Below, in pieces: positions 1 to 11,754 of a DNA stretch of 64,000 nt. A program made the position numbers and the translations under genes. Positions within the stretch are counted from its first letter, which is position 1. The number at the start of each line of letters is the position of its first letter. The stretch is from Crenobacter caeni (GTDB lineage: Bacteria > Pseudomonadota > Gammaproteobacteria > Burkholderiales > Chromobacteriaceae). Location of the stretch: the NCBI RefSeq assembly GCF_010435965.1, contig NZ_JAAGAA010000001.1, positions 328,350 through 392,349 on the forward strand, written 5' to 3'. The notes beneath the pieces were generated by a model. It ran no database searches. It was not told the origin of the DNA and worked only from the letters and a program-made list of their open reading frames with translations.

Positions 1-2009
<2,009 letters not shown>

Positions 2010-2030
2010 TCGCCGCATAAGCTGACCCGG

Positions 2031-2077
2031 AAAAAAGCCGTCAATTCAATGGGTAACATTGGGTTGGCGGCTTTTCT
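2031..2077 (+). terminator. rho-independent terminator after rpoC
   Basis: A long hairpin pairs GCCGTCAA with TTGGCGGC, with further pairing inward (TCAATG with CATTGG) around a GGTAA loop. Six A residues precede it and CTTTTCTT follows. It lies between the rpoC stop and the rpsL promoter. Confidence 0.8.
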
Positions 2078-2080
2078 TCA

Positions 2081-2109
2081 TTGACGCTGGCCGGCCGCTT
2101 CAATATAAT
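2081..2109 (+). promoter_or_regulatory. sigma70 promoter of the rpsL (str) operon
   Basis: TTGACG at 2081-2086 and TATAAT at 2104-2109 are separated by 17 bases. This is a near-consensus housekeeping promoter 57 bases upstream of rpsL, directly after the rpoC terminator. It would drive rpsL-rpsG-fusA-tuf. Confidence 0.85.
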
Positions 2110-2165
2110 CTCGCGTCTTTAGGTGGCTTGCCGCCTATTTTTCACTCAACAGGGAACTGATAGTC

Positions 2166-2537
2166 ATGCCAACTATTAACCAACTGGTCCGCAAGGGGCG
2201 CGTCGCCATCACGGCGAAGAGCAAGGTCCCGGCGCTCGAGGCTTGCCCTCAGAAGCGCGGCGTTTGCACCCGCGTTTACACCACCACCCCGAAGAAGCCG
2301 AACTCGGCTCTGCGTAAGGTGTGCAAGGTCCGCCTGACCAACGGCTTCGAAGTGATCTCGTACATCGGCGGTGAAGGCCACAACCTGCAGGAACACTCGG
2401 TCGTGCTGATCCGCGGCGGTCGTGTGAAGGACTTGCCGGGTGTGCGTTACCACACCGTGCGCGGCTCGCTTGACACCGCAGGCGTCAAGGACCGTAAGCA
2501 GTCCCGCTCCAAGTACGGCGCGAAGCGTCCGAAGTAA
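2166..2537 (+). CDS. rpsL: 30S ribosomal protein S12
   Basis: S12 lies at the decoding centre of the small subunit and controls accuracy. The protein is 123 aa, the usual length. The decoding loops are intact: Lys43 in [11 protein letters not shown] and Lys88 in [13 protein letters not shown]. Substitutions at these residues classically give streptomycin resistance, so the visible residues are the sensitive wild type. AGGGAACTGATAGTC before the ATG supplies the ribosome-binding site. It is the first gene after the 2081 promoter, with rpsG 100 bases downstream. Confidence 0.98.
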   Translation: MPTINQLVRKGRVAITAKSKVPALEACPQKRGVCTRVYTTTPKKPNSALRKVCKVRLTNGFEVISYIGGEGHNLQEHSVVLIRGGRVKDLPGVRYHTVRGSLDTAGVKDRKQSRSKYGAKRPK

Positions 2538-2637
2538 TTCTTCGGCATTTTCAGGCGGCACCCGCCGTCGAGTAAGTGGCCACTTAGCTGGGTGGTCCAG
2601 AGCATGTCGCTCAACTGAATAGAATTAAGGAATCAAA

Positions 2638-3108
2638 ATGCCACGCCGCAGAGAAGTCCCCAAGCGCGAAATCCTGCCGGATCCGAAGTTCGGTAGCCAG
2701 GATCTGTCCAAGTTCATGAACGTCGTGATGATCGACGGCAAGAAGGCTGTTGCCGAACGCATCATTTACGGCGCACTGGCCCAGATCGAGAAGAAGACCG
2801 GCAAGAACGCCATCGAGGTGTTCAACACCGCTATTGCCAACGCCAAGCCGATCGTGGAAGTGAAAAGCCGCCGTGTAGGTGGTGCTAACTACCAAGTCCC
2901 TGTTGAGGTTCGCCCGTCCCGTCGGATGGCTCTGGCAATGCGCTGGCTGCGCGACGCTGCGCGCAAGCGTGGCGAGAAGTCCATGGATCTGCGTCTTGCT
3001 GGCGAGCTGCTGGATGCAGCCGAAGGCCGTGGCGGCGCCATGAAGAAACGTGATGAAGTGCACCGCATGGCAGAAGCCAACAAGGCCTTCTCGCACTTCC
3101 GTTTCTAA
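2638..3108 (+). CDS. rpsG: 30S ribosomal protein S7
   Basis: S7 is a primary 16S rRNA binder that nucleates assembly of the 30S head and contacts the E-site tRNA. The protein is 156 aa, full length, starting [20 protein letters not shown] and ending in KAFSHFRF. The ATG follows TTAAGGAATCAAA, a good ribosome-binding site. It sits in the usual place between rpsL and fusA, 24 bases before fusA. In E. coli S7 feeds back on str-operon translation; nothing seen here tests that. Confidence 0.98.
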   Translation: MPRRREVPKREILPDPKFGSQDLSKFMNVVMIDGKKAVAERIIYGALAQIEKKTGKNAIEVFNTAIANAKPIVEVKSRRVGGANYQVPVEVRPSRRMALAMRWLRDAARKRGEKSMDLRLAGELLDAAEGRGGAMKKRDEVHRMAEANKAFSHFRF

Positions 3109-3132
3109 TCTAACTTTTTTAAGGTTATCGCC

Positions 3133-5229
3133 GTGGCTAGGAAAACTCCTATTGAGCGCTACCGTAACATCGGTATCTCTGCTCACATCGATGCTGGTAA
3201 GACGACTACCACCGAACGCATCCTGTTTTACACCGGTGTAAACCACAAGATCGGTGAAGTGCACGACGGTGCTGCGACCATGGACTGGATGGAGCAGGAG
3301 CAGGAGCGTGGTATCACCATTACCTCCGCTGCGACCACCACGTTCTGGAAGGGCATGAGCCTGCAGTTCCCGGAACACCGCTTCAACATCATCGACACTC
3401 CGGGGCACGTTGACTTCACCGTCGAGGTGGAGCGCTCCATGCGTGTTCTGGACGGCGCCGTGATGGTGTACTGCGCGGTCGGTGGCGTTCAGCCGCAGTC
3501 CGAGACCGTGTGGCGTCAGGCCAACAAGTACAAAGTGCCGCGTCTGGCGTTCGTCAACAAGATGGACCGTCAGGGTGCGAACTTCTTCCGCGCCGTAGAC
3601 CAGGTGAAGACCCGTCTGCGCGGCAACCCGGTGCCTATCGTGGTGCCGATCGGTGCCGAAGACGGCTTCCAGGGCGTTGTCGACCTGCTGAAGATGAAGG
3701 CCATCATTTGGGATGAAGCGTCCCAGGGCATGAAGTTCGAATACGGCGACATCCCGGCTGACGTTCAGGCGACCGCTGAAGAGTGGCGCGAGAAGATGGT
3801 CGAGTCCGCCGCTGAAGCCAGCGAAGAACTGATGAACAAGTACCTGGAAGAGGGCGAGCTCTCCGAAGAGGAAATCATCAGCGGCCTGCGCGACCGTACC
3901 CTGCGTTGCGAAATCCAGCCGATGCTGTGCGGTACCGCGTTCAAGAACAAGGGTGTGCAGCGCATGCTGGACGCCGTGGTCGAACTGCTGCCGTCGCCGG
4001 TTGACGTTCCCCCGATCGCTGGCGAAGAAAACGGCCAGCCGGCCGTGCGTCACGCTTCGGACGACGAGAAGTTCTCCGCGCTGGCGTTCAAGCTGATGAA
4101 CGACCCGTACGTCGGCCAGCTGACCTTCTTCCGTGTGTACTCGGGCGTTGTGAACTCCGGCGACACCGTGCTGAACTCGGTCAAGGACCGCAAGGAACGC
4201 ATGGGCCGTATCGTGCAGATGCACGCCAACGACCGTATCGAGATCACCGAAGTCCGCGCCGGCGACATCGCCGCCGGTATCGGCCTGAAGGACGTGACCA
4301 CCGGTGAAACCCTGTGTGCACCGGACGCACCGATCATCCTGGAACGCATGGAGTTCCCGGAGCCGGTGATCCACGTTGCCGTCGAGCCGAAGACCAAGGC
4401 TGACCAGGAAAAGATGGGCGTTGCCCTGAACCGCCTGGCCAAGGAAGACCCGTCCTTCCGCGTGCGTACCGACGAAGAGTCGGGCCAGACCATCATTTCC
4501 GGTATGGGCGAACTGCACCTGGAAATTCTGGTTGACCGCATGAAGCGCGAATTCGGCGTTGAAGCCGCAGTGGGCGCACCGCAGGTGGCTTACCGCGAGA
4601 CCATCACCAAGACCGTTACCGACGTCGACGGCAAGCACGTCAAGCAGTCGGGTGGTAAGGGTCAGTACGGTCACGCCGTCATCACGCTGGAGCCGTCCGG
4701 CGAAGGCAAGGGTTACCAGTTCTTCGACGAGATCAAGGGTGGCGTGATTCCACGCGAATTCATCCCGTCGGTGGACAAGGGTATCCAGAACACCCTGAAC
4801 AACGGCATCCTGGCCGGCTTCCCGGTGGTGGACGTAACTGTCCGCCTGACCTTCGGTTCCTACCACGACGTCGACTCCTCGCAGATCGCGTTCGAACTGG
4901 CGGGTTCCATGGCCTTCAAGGAAGCCATGCGCCGCGCCGGTCCGGTGATCCTCGAGCCGATGATGGCTGTCGAAGTGGAAACCCCGGAACAGTACATGGG
5001 CGACGTGATGGGCGACCTGAACCGTCGTCGCGGCATCGTGCTGGGCATGGACGACGATGGTCTGGGTGGCAAGAAGATCAAGGCCGAAGTTCCGCTGGCC
5101 GAGATGTTCGGTTACTCGACCGACCTGCGTTCCGCTACCCAGGGCCGTGCTACGTACTCGATGGAGTTCAAGCACTACTCCGCCGCGCCGAAGCACGTCG
5201 CTGACGCCGTGATGAACGCCAAGAAGTAA
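3133..5229 (+). CDS. fusA: elongation factor G
   Basis: EF-G is the translocation GTPase, also used with ribosome recycling factor. The protein is 698 aa, full length. GTPase motifs: G1 [13 protein letters not shown], the RGITI switch I, G3 DTPGHVDF and G4 NKMDR, followed by the EF-G domains II-V (for example GGKGQYGHA in domain IV). Translation starts at a GTG (GTGGCTAGGAAAACT) after TTTTTAAGGTTATCGCC. No ATG is available at the conserved N-terminus [12 protein letters not shown], so GTG is the start. A GC-only hairpin separates it from tuf. Confidence 0.98.
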   Translation: MARKTPIERYRNIGISAHIDAGKTTTTERILFYTGVNHKIGEVHDGAATMDWMEQEQERGITITSAATTTFWKGMSLQFPEHRFNIIDTPGHVDFTVEVERSMRVLDGAVMVYCAVGGVQPQSETVWRQANKYKVPRLAFVNKMDRQGANFFRAVDQVKTRLRGNPVPIVVPIGAEDGFQGVVDLLKMKAIIWDEASQGMKFEYGDIPADVQATAEEWREKMVESAAEASEELMNKYLEEGELSEEEIISGLRDRTLRCEIQPMLCGTAFKNKGVQRMLDAVVELLPSPVDVPPIAGEENGQPAVRHASDDEKFSALAFKLMNDPYVGQLTFFRVYSGVVNSGDTVLNSVKDRKERMGRIVQMHANDRIEITEVRAGDIAAGIGLKDVTTGETLCAPDAPIILERMEFPEPVIHVAVEPKTKADQEKMGVALNRLAKEDPSFRVRTDEESGQTIISGMGELHLEILVDRMKREFGVEAAVGAPQVAYRETITKTVTDVDGKHVKQSGGKGQYGHAVITLEPSGEGKGYQFFDEIKGGVIPREFIPSVDKGIQNTLNNGILAGFPVVDVTVRLTFGSYHDVDSSQIAFELAGSMAFKEAMRRAGPVILEPMMAVEVETPEQYMGDVMGDLNRRRGIVLGMDDDGLGGKKIKAEVPLAEMFGYSTDLRSATQGRATYSMEFKHYSAAPKHVADAVMNAKK

Positions 5230-5240
5230 TTCCGCGCTGT

Positions 5241-5260
5241 GGCCGGCCTGCGGGCCGGCC
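5241..5260 (+). promoter_or_regulatory. perfect GC hairpin between fusA and tuf
   Basis: GGCCGGCC, loop TGCG, GGCCGGCC: eight G-C pairs closed by a C(UGCG)G tetraloop of the UNCG type. There is no following T-run, so it is not a classic terminator. It may stabilise mRNA ends or partly attenuate readthrough into tuf. Confidence 0.6.
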
Positions 5261-5293
5261 TGATTTGATGTTCTTTAATTAAGGATTTTTGCA

Positions 5294-6484
5294 ATGGCAA
5301 AAGAAAAGTTCGAGCGGACCAAACCGCACGTAAACGTCGGCACCATCGGTCACGTTGACCACGGTAAGACCACCCTGACCGCAGCGATCACCACCATCCT
5401 GTCGAAGAAGTTCGGTGGCGAAGCCAAGGACTACTCGCAAATCGACAGCGCGCCGGAAGAGAAGGCTCGCGGTATTACCATTAACACCGCGCACGTCGAG
5501 TACGAAACCGAAACCCGTCACTACGCTCACGTTGACTGCCCAGGTCACGCTGACTACGTGAAGAACATGATTACCGGTGCTGCCCAGATGGACGGCGCGA
5601 TTCTGGTGTGCTCGGCCGCTGACGGCCCGATGCCGCAGACCCGCGAACACATCCTGCTGGCTCGCCAGGTGGGCGTTCCGTACATCATCGTCTACCTGAA
5701 CAAGTGCGACATGGTCGACGACGAAGAGCTGCTGGAACTGGTCGAAATGGAAGTGCGCGAGCTGCTGTCTTCCTACGACTTCCCGGGCGACGACCTGCCG
5801 CTGGTCAAGGGTTCCGCGCTGAAAGCGCTGGAAGGCGACCAGTCCGACATCGGCGAACCGTCGATCTTCCGTCTGGCTGACGCGCTGGACAGCTACATCC
5901 CGACGCCTGAGCGTGCTGTGGACAAGCCGTTCCTGCTGCCGATCGAAGACGTGTTCTCGATCTCCGGCCGCGGTACCGTGGTGACCGGTCGCGTCGAGCG
6001 CGGCATCGTCAAAGTCGGCGAAGAAATCGAAATCGTCGGCCTGAAGGCAACCGCCAAGACCACCTGTACCGGCGTGGAAATGTTCCGCAAGCTGCTGGAC
6101 CAGGGTCAGGCTGGTGACAACGTCGGCGTGCTGCTGCGCGGCACCAAGCGTGAAGAAGTCGAGCGTGGTCAGGTCCTGGCGAAGCCGGGTTCCATCACCC
6201 CGCACACCAACTTCACCGGCGAGATCTACGTGCTGAGCAAGAACGAAGGTGGCCGTCACACCCCGTTCTTCGCGAACTACCGCCCGCAGTTCTACTTCCG
6301 TACCACGGACGTGACTGGCGCGATCAGCCTGCCGGAAGGCGTTGAAATGGTGATGCCGGGTGACAACGTTTCGATCACCGTCGAACTGATCGCCCCGATC
6401 GCGATGGAAGAAGGTCTGCGCTTCGCGATCCGCGAAGGCGGTCGTACCGTCGGCGCCGGCGTTGTTGCCAAGATCATCAAGTAA
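5294..6484 (+). CDS. tuf: elongation factor Tu
   Basis: EF-Tu is the GTPase that delivers aminoacyl-tRNA to the ribosome. The protein is 396 aa, the usual length. G motifs: [21 protein letters not shown] and GSALKALEG; all three domains are present up to [10 protein letters not shown]. The ATG follows TTAAGGATTTTTGCA. It closes the str gene set and is 18 bases from rpsJ, with no visible promoter between them, so rpsJ is probably cotranscribed. Many proteobacteria carry a second tuf near rplK/rpoB; only one copy lies in this window. Confidence 0.98.
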   Translation: MAKEKFERTKPHVNVGTIGHVDHGKTTLTAAITTILSKKFGGEAKDYSQIDSAPEEKARGITINTAHVEYETETRHYAHVDCPGHADYVKNMITGAAQMDGAILVCSAADGPMPQTREHILLARQVGVPYIIVYLNKCDMVDDEELLELVEMEVRELLSSYDFPGDDLPLVKGSALKALEGDQSDIGEPSIFRLADALDSYIPTPERAVDKPFLLPIEDVFSISGRGTVVTGRVERGIVKVGEEIEIVGLKATAKTTCTGVEMFRKLLDQGQAGDNVGVLLRGTKREEVERGQVLAKPGSITPHTNFTGEIYVLSKNEGGRHTPFFANYRPQFYFRTTDVTGAISLPEGVEMVMPGDNVSITVELIAPIAMEEGLRFAIREGGRTVGAGVVAKIIK

Positions 6485-6502
6485 TCGGCTACGGAGACTC
6501 TC

Positions 6503-6814
6503 ATGCAAAGCCAGAAAATCCGTATCCGCCTGAAGGCGTTTGACTACAACCTGATCGACCGCTCCGCCCAGGAGATCGTCGAGACCGCCAAGCGCACCGG
6601 CGCCGTGGTCAAGGGTCCGGTTCCGCTGCCGACCAAGATCGAGCGTTTCAACATCCTCCGTTCGCCGCACGTGAACAAGACTTCCCGCGACCAGCTGGAA
6701 ATCCGCACCCACCTGCGCCTGATGGACATCGTCGATCCGACCGACAAGACGGTCGACGCGCTGATGAAACTCGACCTGCCGGCAGGCGTCGACGTCGAAA
6801 TCAAGCTGCAGTAA
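6503..6814 (+). CDS. rpsJ: 30S ribosomal protein S10 (NusE)
   Basis: S10 is a 30S head protein and, as NusE, pairs with NusB on boxA in antitermination. The protein is 103 aa, full length ([19 protein letters not shown]... to DVEIKLQ). CGGAGACTCTC precedes the ATG. It is unusual in being separated from rplC by 144 bases holding two terminator-like hairpins. The antitermination partner boxA is seen at the rRNA promoter at the right end of the window. Confidence 0.98.
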   Translation: MQSQKIRIRLKAFDYNLIDRSAQEIVETAKRTGAVVKGPVPLPTKIERFNILRSPHVNKTSRDQLEIRTHLRLMDIVDPTDKTVDALMKLDLPAGVDVEIKLQ

Positions 6815-6823
6815 TCGCGGAAA

Positions 6824-6865
6824 ATACGGCGTAACTGCGCTAAGTGATTGCGCCGTATGATTTTT
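6824..6865 (+). terminator. terminator-like hairpin 1 between rpsJ and rplC
   Basis: ATACGGCG (6824-6831) pairs perfectly with CGCCGTAT (6851-6858) and is followed by GATTTTT. It could act as an attenuator rather than a full stop, since rplC and the remaining S10 genes have no obvious promoter downstream. Confidence 0.6.
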
Positions 6866-6878
6866 CTGTGATACATTT

Positions 6879-6916
6879 GCGGACTCTCGTTTCTGAGAGT
6901 CCGCTTTTGTTTTTGT
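6879..6916 (+). terminator. terminator-like hairpin 2 between rpsJ and rplC
   Basis: GCGGACTCTC (6879-6888) pairs perfectly with GAGAGTCCGC (6895-6904) and is followed by TTTTGTTTTT. By shape this is a strong intrinsic terminator, 42 bases before the rplC start and inside what is normally one operon. Confidence 0.75.
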
Positions 6917-6958
6917 ATGCCGGTCAATCGTAATCGGCACCTGCAAAAGGAAATAAAC

Positions 6959-7603
6959 ATGACTTTAGGTCTGGTCGGACGCAAAGTCGGCATGACCCGC
7001 ATTTTCGCCGAGGATGGCGCTTCCATCCCGGTGACCGTGCTGGATATGTCCGCTAACCGCGTCTCGCAAGTAAAATCCGCCGAAGTAGACGGCTACACCG
7101 CCGTTCAGGTTACTTTTGGCGATCGTAAGGCAAGCCGCGTAGTCAAGGCTGCTGCCGGTCACTTCGCAAAGGCTGGCGTCGAAGCCGGTCGTGGCGTGCG
7201 CGAATTCGCGCTGACCGCTGAGCAGGTCTCCGCGTACAAGCCGGGCGACAAGATCACCGTTGAGATCTTCACCGTTGGTCAACTGGTCGATGTGACCGGT
7301 ACCTCCAAGGGTAAGGGCTTCTCCGGCGTGATCAAGCGCCACAACTTCTCTTCCAACCGCGCGTCGCACGGTAACTCCCGTTCGCACAACACGCCGGGTT
7401 CGATCGGTCAGGCTCAGGATCCGGGCCGCGTTCTGCCGGGTAAGCGCATGGCAGGTCAGTACGGTAACGTCAAGAGCACCGTCCAGTGCCTGGAAGTTGT
7501 TCGTATCGACGCTGAGCGTCAGCTGATCATGGTCAAGGGCGCCGTCCCGGGTGCCACGAACGGCGACGTGGTCGTTCGTCCTAGTGTGAAGGCGGGTGCG
7601 TGA
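6959..7603 (+). CDS. rplC: 50S ribosomal protein L3
   Basis: L3 is an early-assembly 23S rRNA binder whose extension reaches the peptidyl-transferase region. The product is 214 aa from the ATG at 6959, which follows AAAAGGAAATAAAC and begins [16 protein letters not shown]. An in-frame ATG at 6917 would add 14 residues without family support. The motif [15 protein letters not shown] holds the glutamine region methylated by PrmB in other proteobacteria. The TGA stop overlaps the rplD ATG by one base. Confidence 0.97.
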   Translation: MTLGLVGRKVGMTRIFAEDGASIPVTVLDMSANRVSQVKSAEVDGYTAVQVTFGDRKASRVVKAAAGHFAKAGVEAGRGVREFALTAEQVSAYKPGDKITVEIFTVGQLVDVTGTSKGKGFSGVIKRHNFSSNRASHGNSRSHNTPGSIGQAQDPGRVLPGKRMAGQYGNVKSTVQCLEVVRIDAERQLIMVKGAVPGATNGDVVVRPSVKAGA

Positions 7604-8223
7604 TGGAATTGAAAGTAATCAACACTCAGGGTCAGGCTCTGGAAGCTCTGCAGGCCTCCGAAGCACTGTTCGGCCGCGAGTACAACGAAGCGCTGGTGCA
7701 TCAGGTTGTTACCGCCTACCTGGCGAACGCCCGTAGCGGCAACCGCGCACAGCTGACGCGTGCTGAAGTCAACCACACCACCAAGAAGCCGTTCAAGCAG
7801 AAGGGTACTGGTAACGCGCGTGCCGGTATGACTGCTTCCCCGGTTCGCCGCGGTGGTGGCCGTGCGTTCCCGAACAAGCCGGATGAAAACTTCAGCCAGA
7901 AGGTCAACCGCAAGATGTACCGTGCCGGTGTGGCGACCATCCTGTCGCAACTGGTGCGTGACGAGCGTCTGATCGTGGTTGATTCGCTGTCCGTCGAAAC
8001 GCCGAAGACCAAGGAATTTGCCGGTCTGGTGAAGAGCATGGGTCTGGAACAGGCTCTGTTCATCACCAAGGAACTGGACGAGAACCTGTACCTCTCTTCG
8101 CGTAACCTCCCGAACGTGCTGGTGATCGAAGCCCAGCAGGCTGACCCGTACAGCCTGGTCCGCTTCAAGAAGATCGTGATCACCCGCGACGCTATCAAGC
8201 AACTTGAGGAGCAGTGGGCATGA
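7603..8223 (+). CDS. rplD: 50S ribosomal protein L4
   Basis: L4 lines the peptide exit tunnel and in E. coli represses the S10 operon by attenuation and translational control. The product is 206 aa starting [17 protein letters not shown] three bases upstream was rejected in favour of the ATG that overlaps the rplC stop. The tunnel loop motif [14 protein letters not shown] is present. It overlaps rplW by four bases (ATGA). The E. coli control site lies upstream of rpsJ; here the only strong hairpins near the operon start are between rpsJ and rplC. Confidence 0.97.
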   Translation: MELKVINTQGQALEALQASEALFGREYNEALVHQVVTAYLANARSGNRAQLTRAEVNHTTKKPFKQKGTGNARAGMTASPVRRGGGRAFPNKPDENFSQKVNRKMYRAGVATILSQLVRDERLIVVDSLSVETPKTKEFAGLVKSMGLEQALFITKELDENLYLSSRNLPNVLVIEAQQADPYSLVRFKKIVITRDAIKQLEEQWA

Positions 8224-8522
8224 ATCAAGAACGTCTGATGCAGGTTATTCTTGCTCCGATCGTCTCCGAAAAGAGCACGATGATCGCCGAGAAGACCCAG
8301 CAGGTTGCTTTCCGTGTCGCCACTGACGCGACCAAGGGCGAGATCAAGGCCGCCGTTGAACTGCTGTTCAACGTGAAGGTTGCTGGCGTTTCGACCGTTA
8401 GCGTGAAGGGCAAGGTCAAGCGTTTCGGCCGTACCATGGGTCGCCGCAAGGACACCAAGAAGGCTTACGTCAGCCTGGTTCCGGGTCAGGAATTCGACCT
8501 GACCGCAACGGCCGCGGAGTGA
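8220..8522 (+). CDS. rplW: 50S ribosomal protein L23
   Basis: L23 forms the tunnel-exit platform that binds trigger factor and SRP. The product is 100 aa starting [19 protein letters not shown]. The ATG overlaps the rplD stop as ATGA. A GTG six bases upstream is less likely. It ends in FDLTATAAE and is followed by GAGGAGATAGAGC, the ribosome-binding site of rplB. Confidence 0.97.
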   Translation: MNQERLMQVILAPIVSEKSTMIAEKTQQVAFRVATDATKGEIKAAVELLFNVKVAGVSTVSVKGKVKRFGRTMGRRKDTKKAYVSLVPGQEFDLTATAAE

Positions 8523-8533
8523 GGAGATAGAGC

Positions 8534-9367
8534 ATGCCTATCGTTAAAGTAAAGCCGACTTCTGCCGGTCGCCGCGCAGTCGTCAAGGTCGTTCACCCCG
8601 ACCTGCACAAGGGTGGTGCTTACGCTCCGCTGCTCGAGAAGAAGACCTCGACCGCCGGCCGTAACAACAATGGCCACATCACGACCCGTCACATGGGTGG
8701 TGGCCACAAGAAGCACTACCGTATCATCGACTTCCGCCGCAACAAGGACGGTATCCCGGCCAAGGTTGAGCGCGTCGAATACGATCCGAACCGCTCCGCG
8801 CACATCGCGCTGCTGTGCTACGCCGACGGCGAGCGCCGCTACGTGATCGCCCCGCGTGGCGTGAAGGCCGGTGCCGTGCTGATTTCGGGCGCTGAAGCCC
8901 CGATCAAGGCCGGCAACGCCCTGCCGATCCGCAACATCCCGGTCGGTACCACCATTCACTGCATCGAGCTGCAGCCGGGCAAGGGTGCGCAAATCGCCCG
9001 TTCCGCTGGCCAGTCCGCCATGCTGCTGGCCCGCGAAGGCATCTACGCCCAGCTGCGTCTGCGCTCCGGCGAGATCCGTAAGGTGCACGTTGACTGCCGC
9101 GCCACCATCGGCGAAGTCGGCAACGAAGAGCACAGCCTGCGCAAGATCGGTAAGGCCGGCGCGAACCGCTGGCGTGGTATCCGCCCGACCGTCCGCGGTA
9201 CGGCGATGAACCCGATCGATCACCCGCATGGTGGTGGTGAAGGCCGTACTGGTGAAGGCCGCGTGCCGGTTAGCCCGTGGGGCCAGCCGACGAAGGGCTT
9301 CCGCACCCGTCGCAACAAGCGTACCGACAACATGATCGTACGCCGCCGCTATTCCAATAAAGGGTAA
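8534..9367 (+). CDS. rplB: 50S ribosomal protein L2
   Basis: L2 is needed for subunit association and peptidyl transfer. The protein is 277 aa, typical. The C-terminal motif [19 protein letters not shown] carries the conserved histidine essential for activity in other bacteria. It starts [19 protein letters not shown] after GAGGAGATAGAGC. rpsS follows seven bases after its stop. Confidence 0.98.
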   Translation: MPIVKVKPTSAGRRAVVKVVHPDLHKGGAYAPLLEKKTSTAGRNNNGHITTRHMGGGHKKHYRIIDFRRNKDGIPAKVERVEYDPNRSAHIALLCYADGERRYVIAPRGVKAGAVLISGAEAPIKAGNALPIRNIPVGTTIHCIELQPGKGAQIARSAGQSAMLLAREGIYAQLRLRSGEIRKVHVDCRATIGEVGNEEHSLRKIGKAGANRWRGIRPTVRGTAMNPIDHPHGGGEGRTGEGRVPVSPWGQPTKGFRTRRNKRTDNMIVRRRYSNKG

Positions 9368-9374
9368 TTGAAAC

Positions 9375-9653
9375 ATGGCACGTTCGCTTAAAAAAGGCCC
9401 GTTTGTTGATCTCCACCTGCTGGACAAGGTGGATGCGGCGCGTGCATCCAATGACAAGCGTCCGATCAAGACTTGGTCGCGCCGCTCGACCGTCCTGCCG
9501 GACTTCATTGGTCTCACGATTGCTGTTCACAACGGTCGCACCCACGTTCCGGTCTACATCTCCGAGAACATGGTTGGTCACAAACTGGGTGAATTCTCTC
9601 TGACTCGTACCTTCAAAGGCCACGCTGCCGATAAGAAGGCCAAGAAGAGGTAA
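9375..9653 (+). CDS. rpsS: 30S ribosomal protein S19
   Basis: S19 is a 30S head protein that contacts S13 and the A-site region. The protein is 92 aa, full length, starting [16 protein letters not shown]. The motifs [15 protein letters not shown] and HNGRTHVPV are conserved. Short spacers to rplB and rplV support cotranscription. Confidence 0.97.
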   Translation: MARSLKKGPFVDLHLLDKVDAARASNDKRPIKTWSRRSTVLPDFIGLTIAVHNGRTHVPVYISENMVGHKLGEFSLTRTFKGHAADKKAKKR

Positions 9654-9662
9654 GGTGAAGCG

Positions 9663-9992
9663 ATGAGAGTATCTGCACATTTGAATAACGCTCGCCTGTC
9701 GGCCCAGAAGTGCCGCCTGGTAGCTGATCTGATCCGCGGCAAGTCCGTGGAGGAAGCGCTGAACATTCTGGCTTTCAGCCCGAAAAAAGGCGCCGAACTG
9801 CTGAAGAAGGTGCTCAACTCGGCGATTGCCAACGCTGAGCACAACGAAGGCGCGGACATCGACACCCTGAAGGTGGCAACTGTGTTCGTTGACAAGGGTC
9901 CGAGCCTGAAGCGCTTCACGGCCCGTGCCAAAGGTCGTGGCAACCGCATTGAAAAGCAGACTTGCCACATCACCGTGACCGTAGGCAATTGA
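9663..9992 (+). CDS. rplV: 50S ribosomal protein L22
   Basis: L22 forms the narrow part of the exit tunnel with L4. The protein is 109 aa, typical, with the beta-hairpin loop around [20 protein letters not shown]. The ATG follows AGGTGAAGCG. It is ten bases from rpsC. Confidence 0.97.
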   Translation: MRVSAHLNNARLSAQKCRLVADLIRGKSVEEALNILAFSPKKGAELLKKVLNSAIANAEHNEGADIDTLKVATVFVDKGPSLKRFTARAKGRGNRIEKQTCHITVTVGN

Positions 9993-10002
9993 GGGGTTAG
10001 CA

Positions 10003-10707
10003 ATGGGTCAGAAGATTCATCCGACGGGTTTCCGTCTTGCCGTGACTAAAAACTGGTCTTCGAAGTGGTTCGCCAGCTCCCAGGATTTTCCGGGCATGCT
10101 GAAGAAGGACATCGAAGTCCGTGAGTTCCTGAAGAAGCGTCTCGCACACGCTTCGGTTGGCCGCATCGTCATCGAGCGTCCGGCCAAGTCCGCCCGCATC
10201 ACCATCCACAGCGCCCGTCCGGGTGTCGTGATTGGCAAGAAGGGCGAAGACATCGAACTGCTGAAGCGCGAGCTGCAGAGCAAGCTTGGCGTGCCGGTTC
10301 ACGTGAACATCGAAGAAATCCGTCGTCCGGAAACCGACGCGCAGATCATCGCTGACGGCATCGCCGCTCAGCTCGAGAAGCGCGTGATGTTCCGCCGTGC
10401 GATGAAGCGTTCCATGCAGAACGCGATGCGCATGGGCGCCCAGGGCATCAAGATCATGAGCTCGGGCCGTCTGAACGGTATCGAAATCGCACGTACCGAA
10501 TGGTACCGCGAAGGTCGCGTGCCGCTGCACACGCTGCGTGCGGACGTCGACTACGCGACCAGCGAAGCCAAGACGACCTACGGCATCATCGGCATCAAGG
10601 TTTGGGTGTACAAGGGCGATCTGAAGCCGGGTCAGGTTCAGGCCGCACCGGTTGCCCCGGAGAAGAAAACGAGAAAGGCAGGGGCACGAAATGCTGCAGC
10701 CAACTAG
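10003..10707 (+). CDS. rpsC: 30S ribosomal protein S3
   Basis: S3 lies at the mRNA entry channel and contributes helicase activity with S4 and S5. The protein is 234 aa, starting [18 protein letters not shown]. The KH domain motif [15 protein letters not shown] is visible. The last 17 bases, including the TAG, overlap the start of rplP, a coupling arrangement common in this operon. Confidence 0.98.
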   Translation: MGQKIHPTGFRLAVTKNWSSKWFASSQDFPGMLKKDIEVREFLKKRLAHASVGRIVIERPAKSARITIHSARPGVVIGKKGEDIELLKRELQSKLGVPVHVNIEEIRRPETDAQIIADGIAAQLEKRVMFRRAMKRSMQNAMRMGAQGIKIMSSGRLNGIEIARTEWYREGRVPLHTLRADVDYATSEAKTTYGIIGIKVWVYKGDLKPGQVQAAPVAPEKKTRKAGARNAAAN

Positions 10708-11107
10708 ACTCAAGTACCGTAAACAGCACAAGGGCCGCAACACCGGTATCGCCACTCGTGGCAACAAGGTGAGCTTCGGCGATTTCGGCCTGAAGGCTGT
10801 CGGTCGTGGCCGTCTGACCGCGCGTCAGATCGAAGCTGCCCGTCGTGCGATGACCCGTCACATCAAGCGTGGCGGCCGCATCTGGATTCGCGTGTTCCCG
10901 GACAAGCCGATTACCTCCAAGCCTGCTGAAGTGCGTATGGGTAACGGTAAGGGTTCCCCGGAATTCTACGTGGCTGAAATCCAGCCTGGCAAAATGCTGT
11001 ACGAAATGGACGGCGTGGCAGAAGAACTGGCCCGCGAAGCATTCCGTCTGGCTGCTGCCAAGCTGCCGATCGCTACGATGTTTGTGACTAGACAGGTGGG
11101 TCAGTGA
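10691..11107 (+). CDS. rplP: 50S ribosomal protein L16
   Basis: L16 helps organise the A-site of the 50S subunit. The product is 138 aa from the ATG beginning [17 protein letters not shown], the conserved N-terminus. A longer in-frame option from 10652 lies within rpsC and is rejected. GGGGCACGAA upstream gives a weak ribosome-binding site, consistent with coupling to rpsC. Its TGA overlaps the rpmC ATG by one base. Confidence 0.97.
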   Translation: MLQPTRLKYRKQHKGRNTGIATRGNKVSFGDFGLKAVGRGRLTARQIEAARRAMTRHIKRGGRIWIRVFPDKPITSKPAEVRMGNGKGSPEFYVAEIQPGKMLYEMDGVAEELAREAFRLAAAKLPIATMFVTRQVGQ

Positions 11108-11295
11108 TGAAAGCGTCCGAACTGAGAGCTAAAAACGTGGACGAGCTGAAGGCGGAACTGCTGAGCCTTCTGAAGGCACAGTTCGCCCTGCGGATGCAGC
11201 ATGCCACGCAGCAACTCGCCAAAAACAGTGAACTTAAGAAAGTGCGCCGCGACATCGCTCGTGTCCGTACCGTTCTGAAAGAGAAGGCTGCTTGA
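11107..11295 (+). CDS. rpmC: 50S ribosomal protein L29
   Basis: L29 is a small helical protein beside L23 at the tunnel exit. The product is 62 aa ([19 protein letters not shown]), the usual size. The ATG overlaps the rplP stop, and a GTG three bases upstream is the only alternative. rpsQ follows one base after the stop. Confidence 0.95.
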   Translation: MKASELRAKNVDELKAELLSLLKAQFALRMQHATQQLAKNSELKKVRRDIARVRTVLKEKAA

Positions 11296-11296
11296 T

Positions 11297-11560
11297 ATGA
11301 GCGAAACCAAAGTGGTACGTACGCTGACCGGTAAGGTGGTCAGCGACAAGATGGACAAGACCGTGACCGTACTGGTCGAGCGCAAGGTCAAGCACCCTGT
11401 CTACGGCAAGGTGATCCGTCTTTCCAAGAAGTTCCACGCGCACGACGAGGCTAACGAGTACCGTGAAGGCGACATCGTTGTTATCAGCGAGTCCCGTCCG
11501 CTCTCGAAGACCAAGACGTGGGTCGTGACCAGCCTGGTCGAGAAAGCTCGCCAGGTGTAA
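11297..11560 (+). CDS. rpsQ: 30S ribosomal protein S17
   Basis: S17 is a primary binder of the 16S rRNA 5' domain with an OB fold. The protein is 87 aa, starting [20 protein letters not shown]. It is the last gene of the S10 set; a promoter-bearing gap of 194 bases separates it from rplN. Confidence 0.97.
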   Translation: MSETKVVRTLTGKVVSDKMDKTVTVLVERKVKHPVYGKVIRLSKKFHAHDEANEYREGDIVVISESRPLSKTKTWVVTSLVEKARQV

Positions 11561-11563
11561 AGC

Positions 11564-11592
11564 TTGCAGAGGGGGCGACCCCTCTGTATAAT
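11564..11592 (+). promoter_or_regulatory. internal promoter of the spc gene set, with a palindromic spacer
   Basis: TTGCAG at 11564-11569 and TATAAT at 11587-11592 are 17 bases apart. The spacer, with the end of the -35 box, is a perfect inverted repeat (CAGAGGGG, loop GCGA, CCCCTCTG; 11567-11586). The position matches the spc promoter before rplN in E. coli. The palindrome could be an operator, or a terminator-like stem for S10 readthrough. Confidence 0.75.
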
Positions 11593-11754
11593 GGCCACTT
11601 TCCTGCCCTGTCTGGCAGGATTCTGCCCTTACGGGGTCCAAAACTGGCCGTTTGATACGCCGCATTCGCGGCGTTTCATCTGTAAAGCCGCTCAAACATG
11701 CAGCGGTGGATCAGGTGAAAGTGACGGGTTAAGTTGGATAGAAAAGGTAATCAA
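11593..11754 (+). promoter_or_regulatory. structured 5' leader upstream of rplN
   Basis: About 160 untranslated bases hold two perfect stem-loops: CCTGCC/GGCAGG at 11602-11619 and ACGCCGC/GCGGCGT with an ATTC loop at 11657-11674, the latter followed by TTT. No open frame with a ribosome-binding site fits. This is long for a ribosomal operon leader and may be a control region. Confidence 0.5.

Noticed and set aside
2611..5196. Very long open frame (861 codons) on the minus strand across rpsG and fusA
   Set aside because: It is the mirror of highly conserved, codon-biased genes on the + strand and has a low-complexity His/Val/Leu-rich composition typical of antisense frames in GC-rich DNA.
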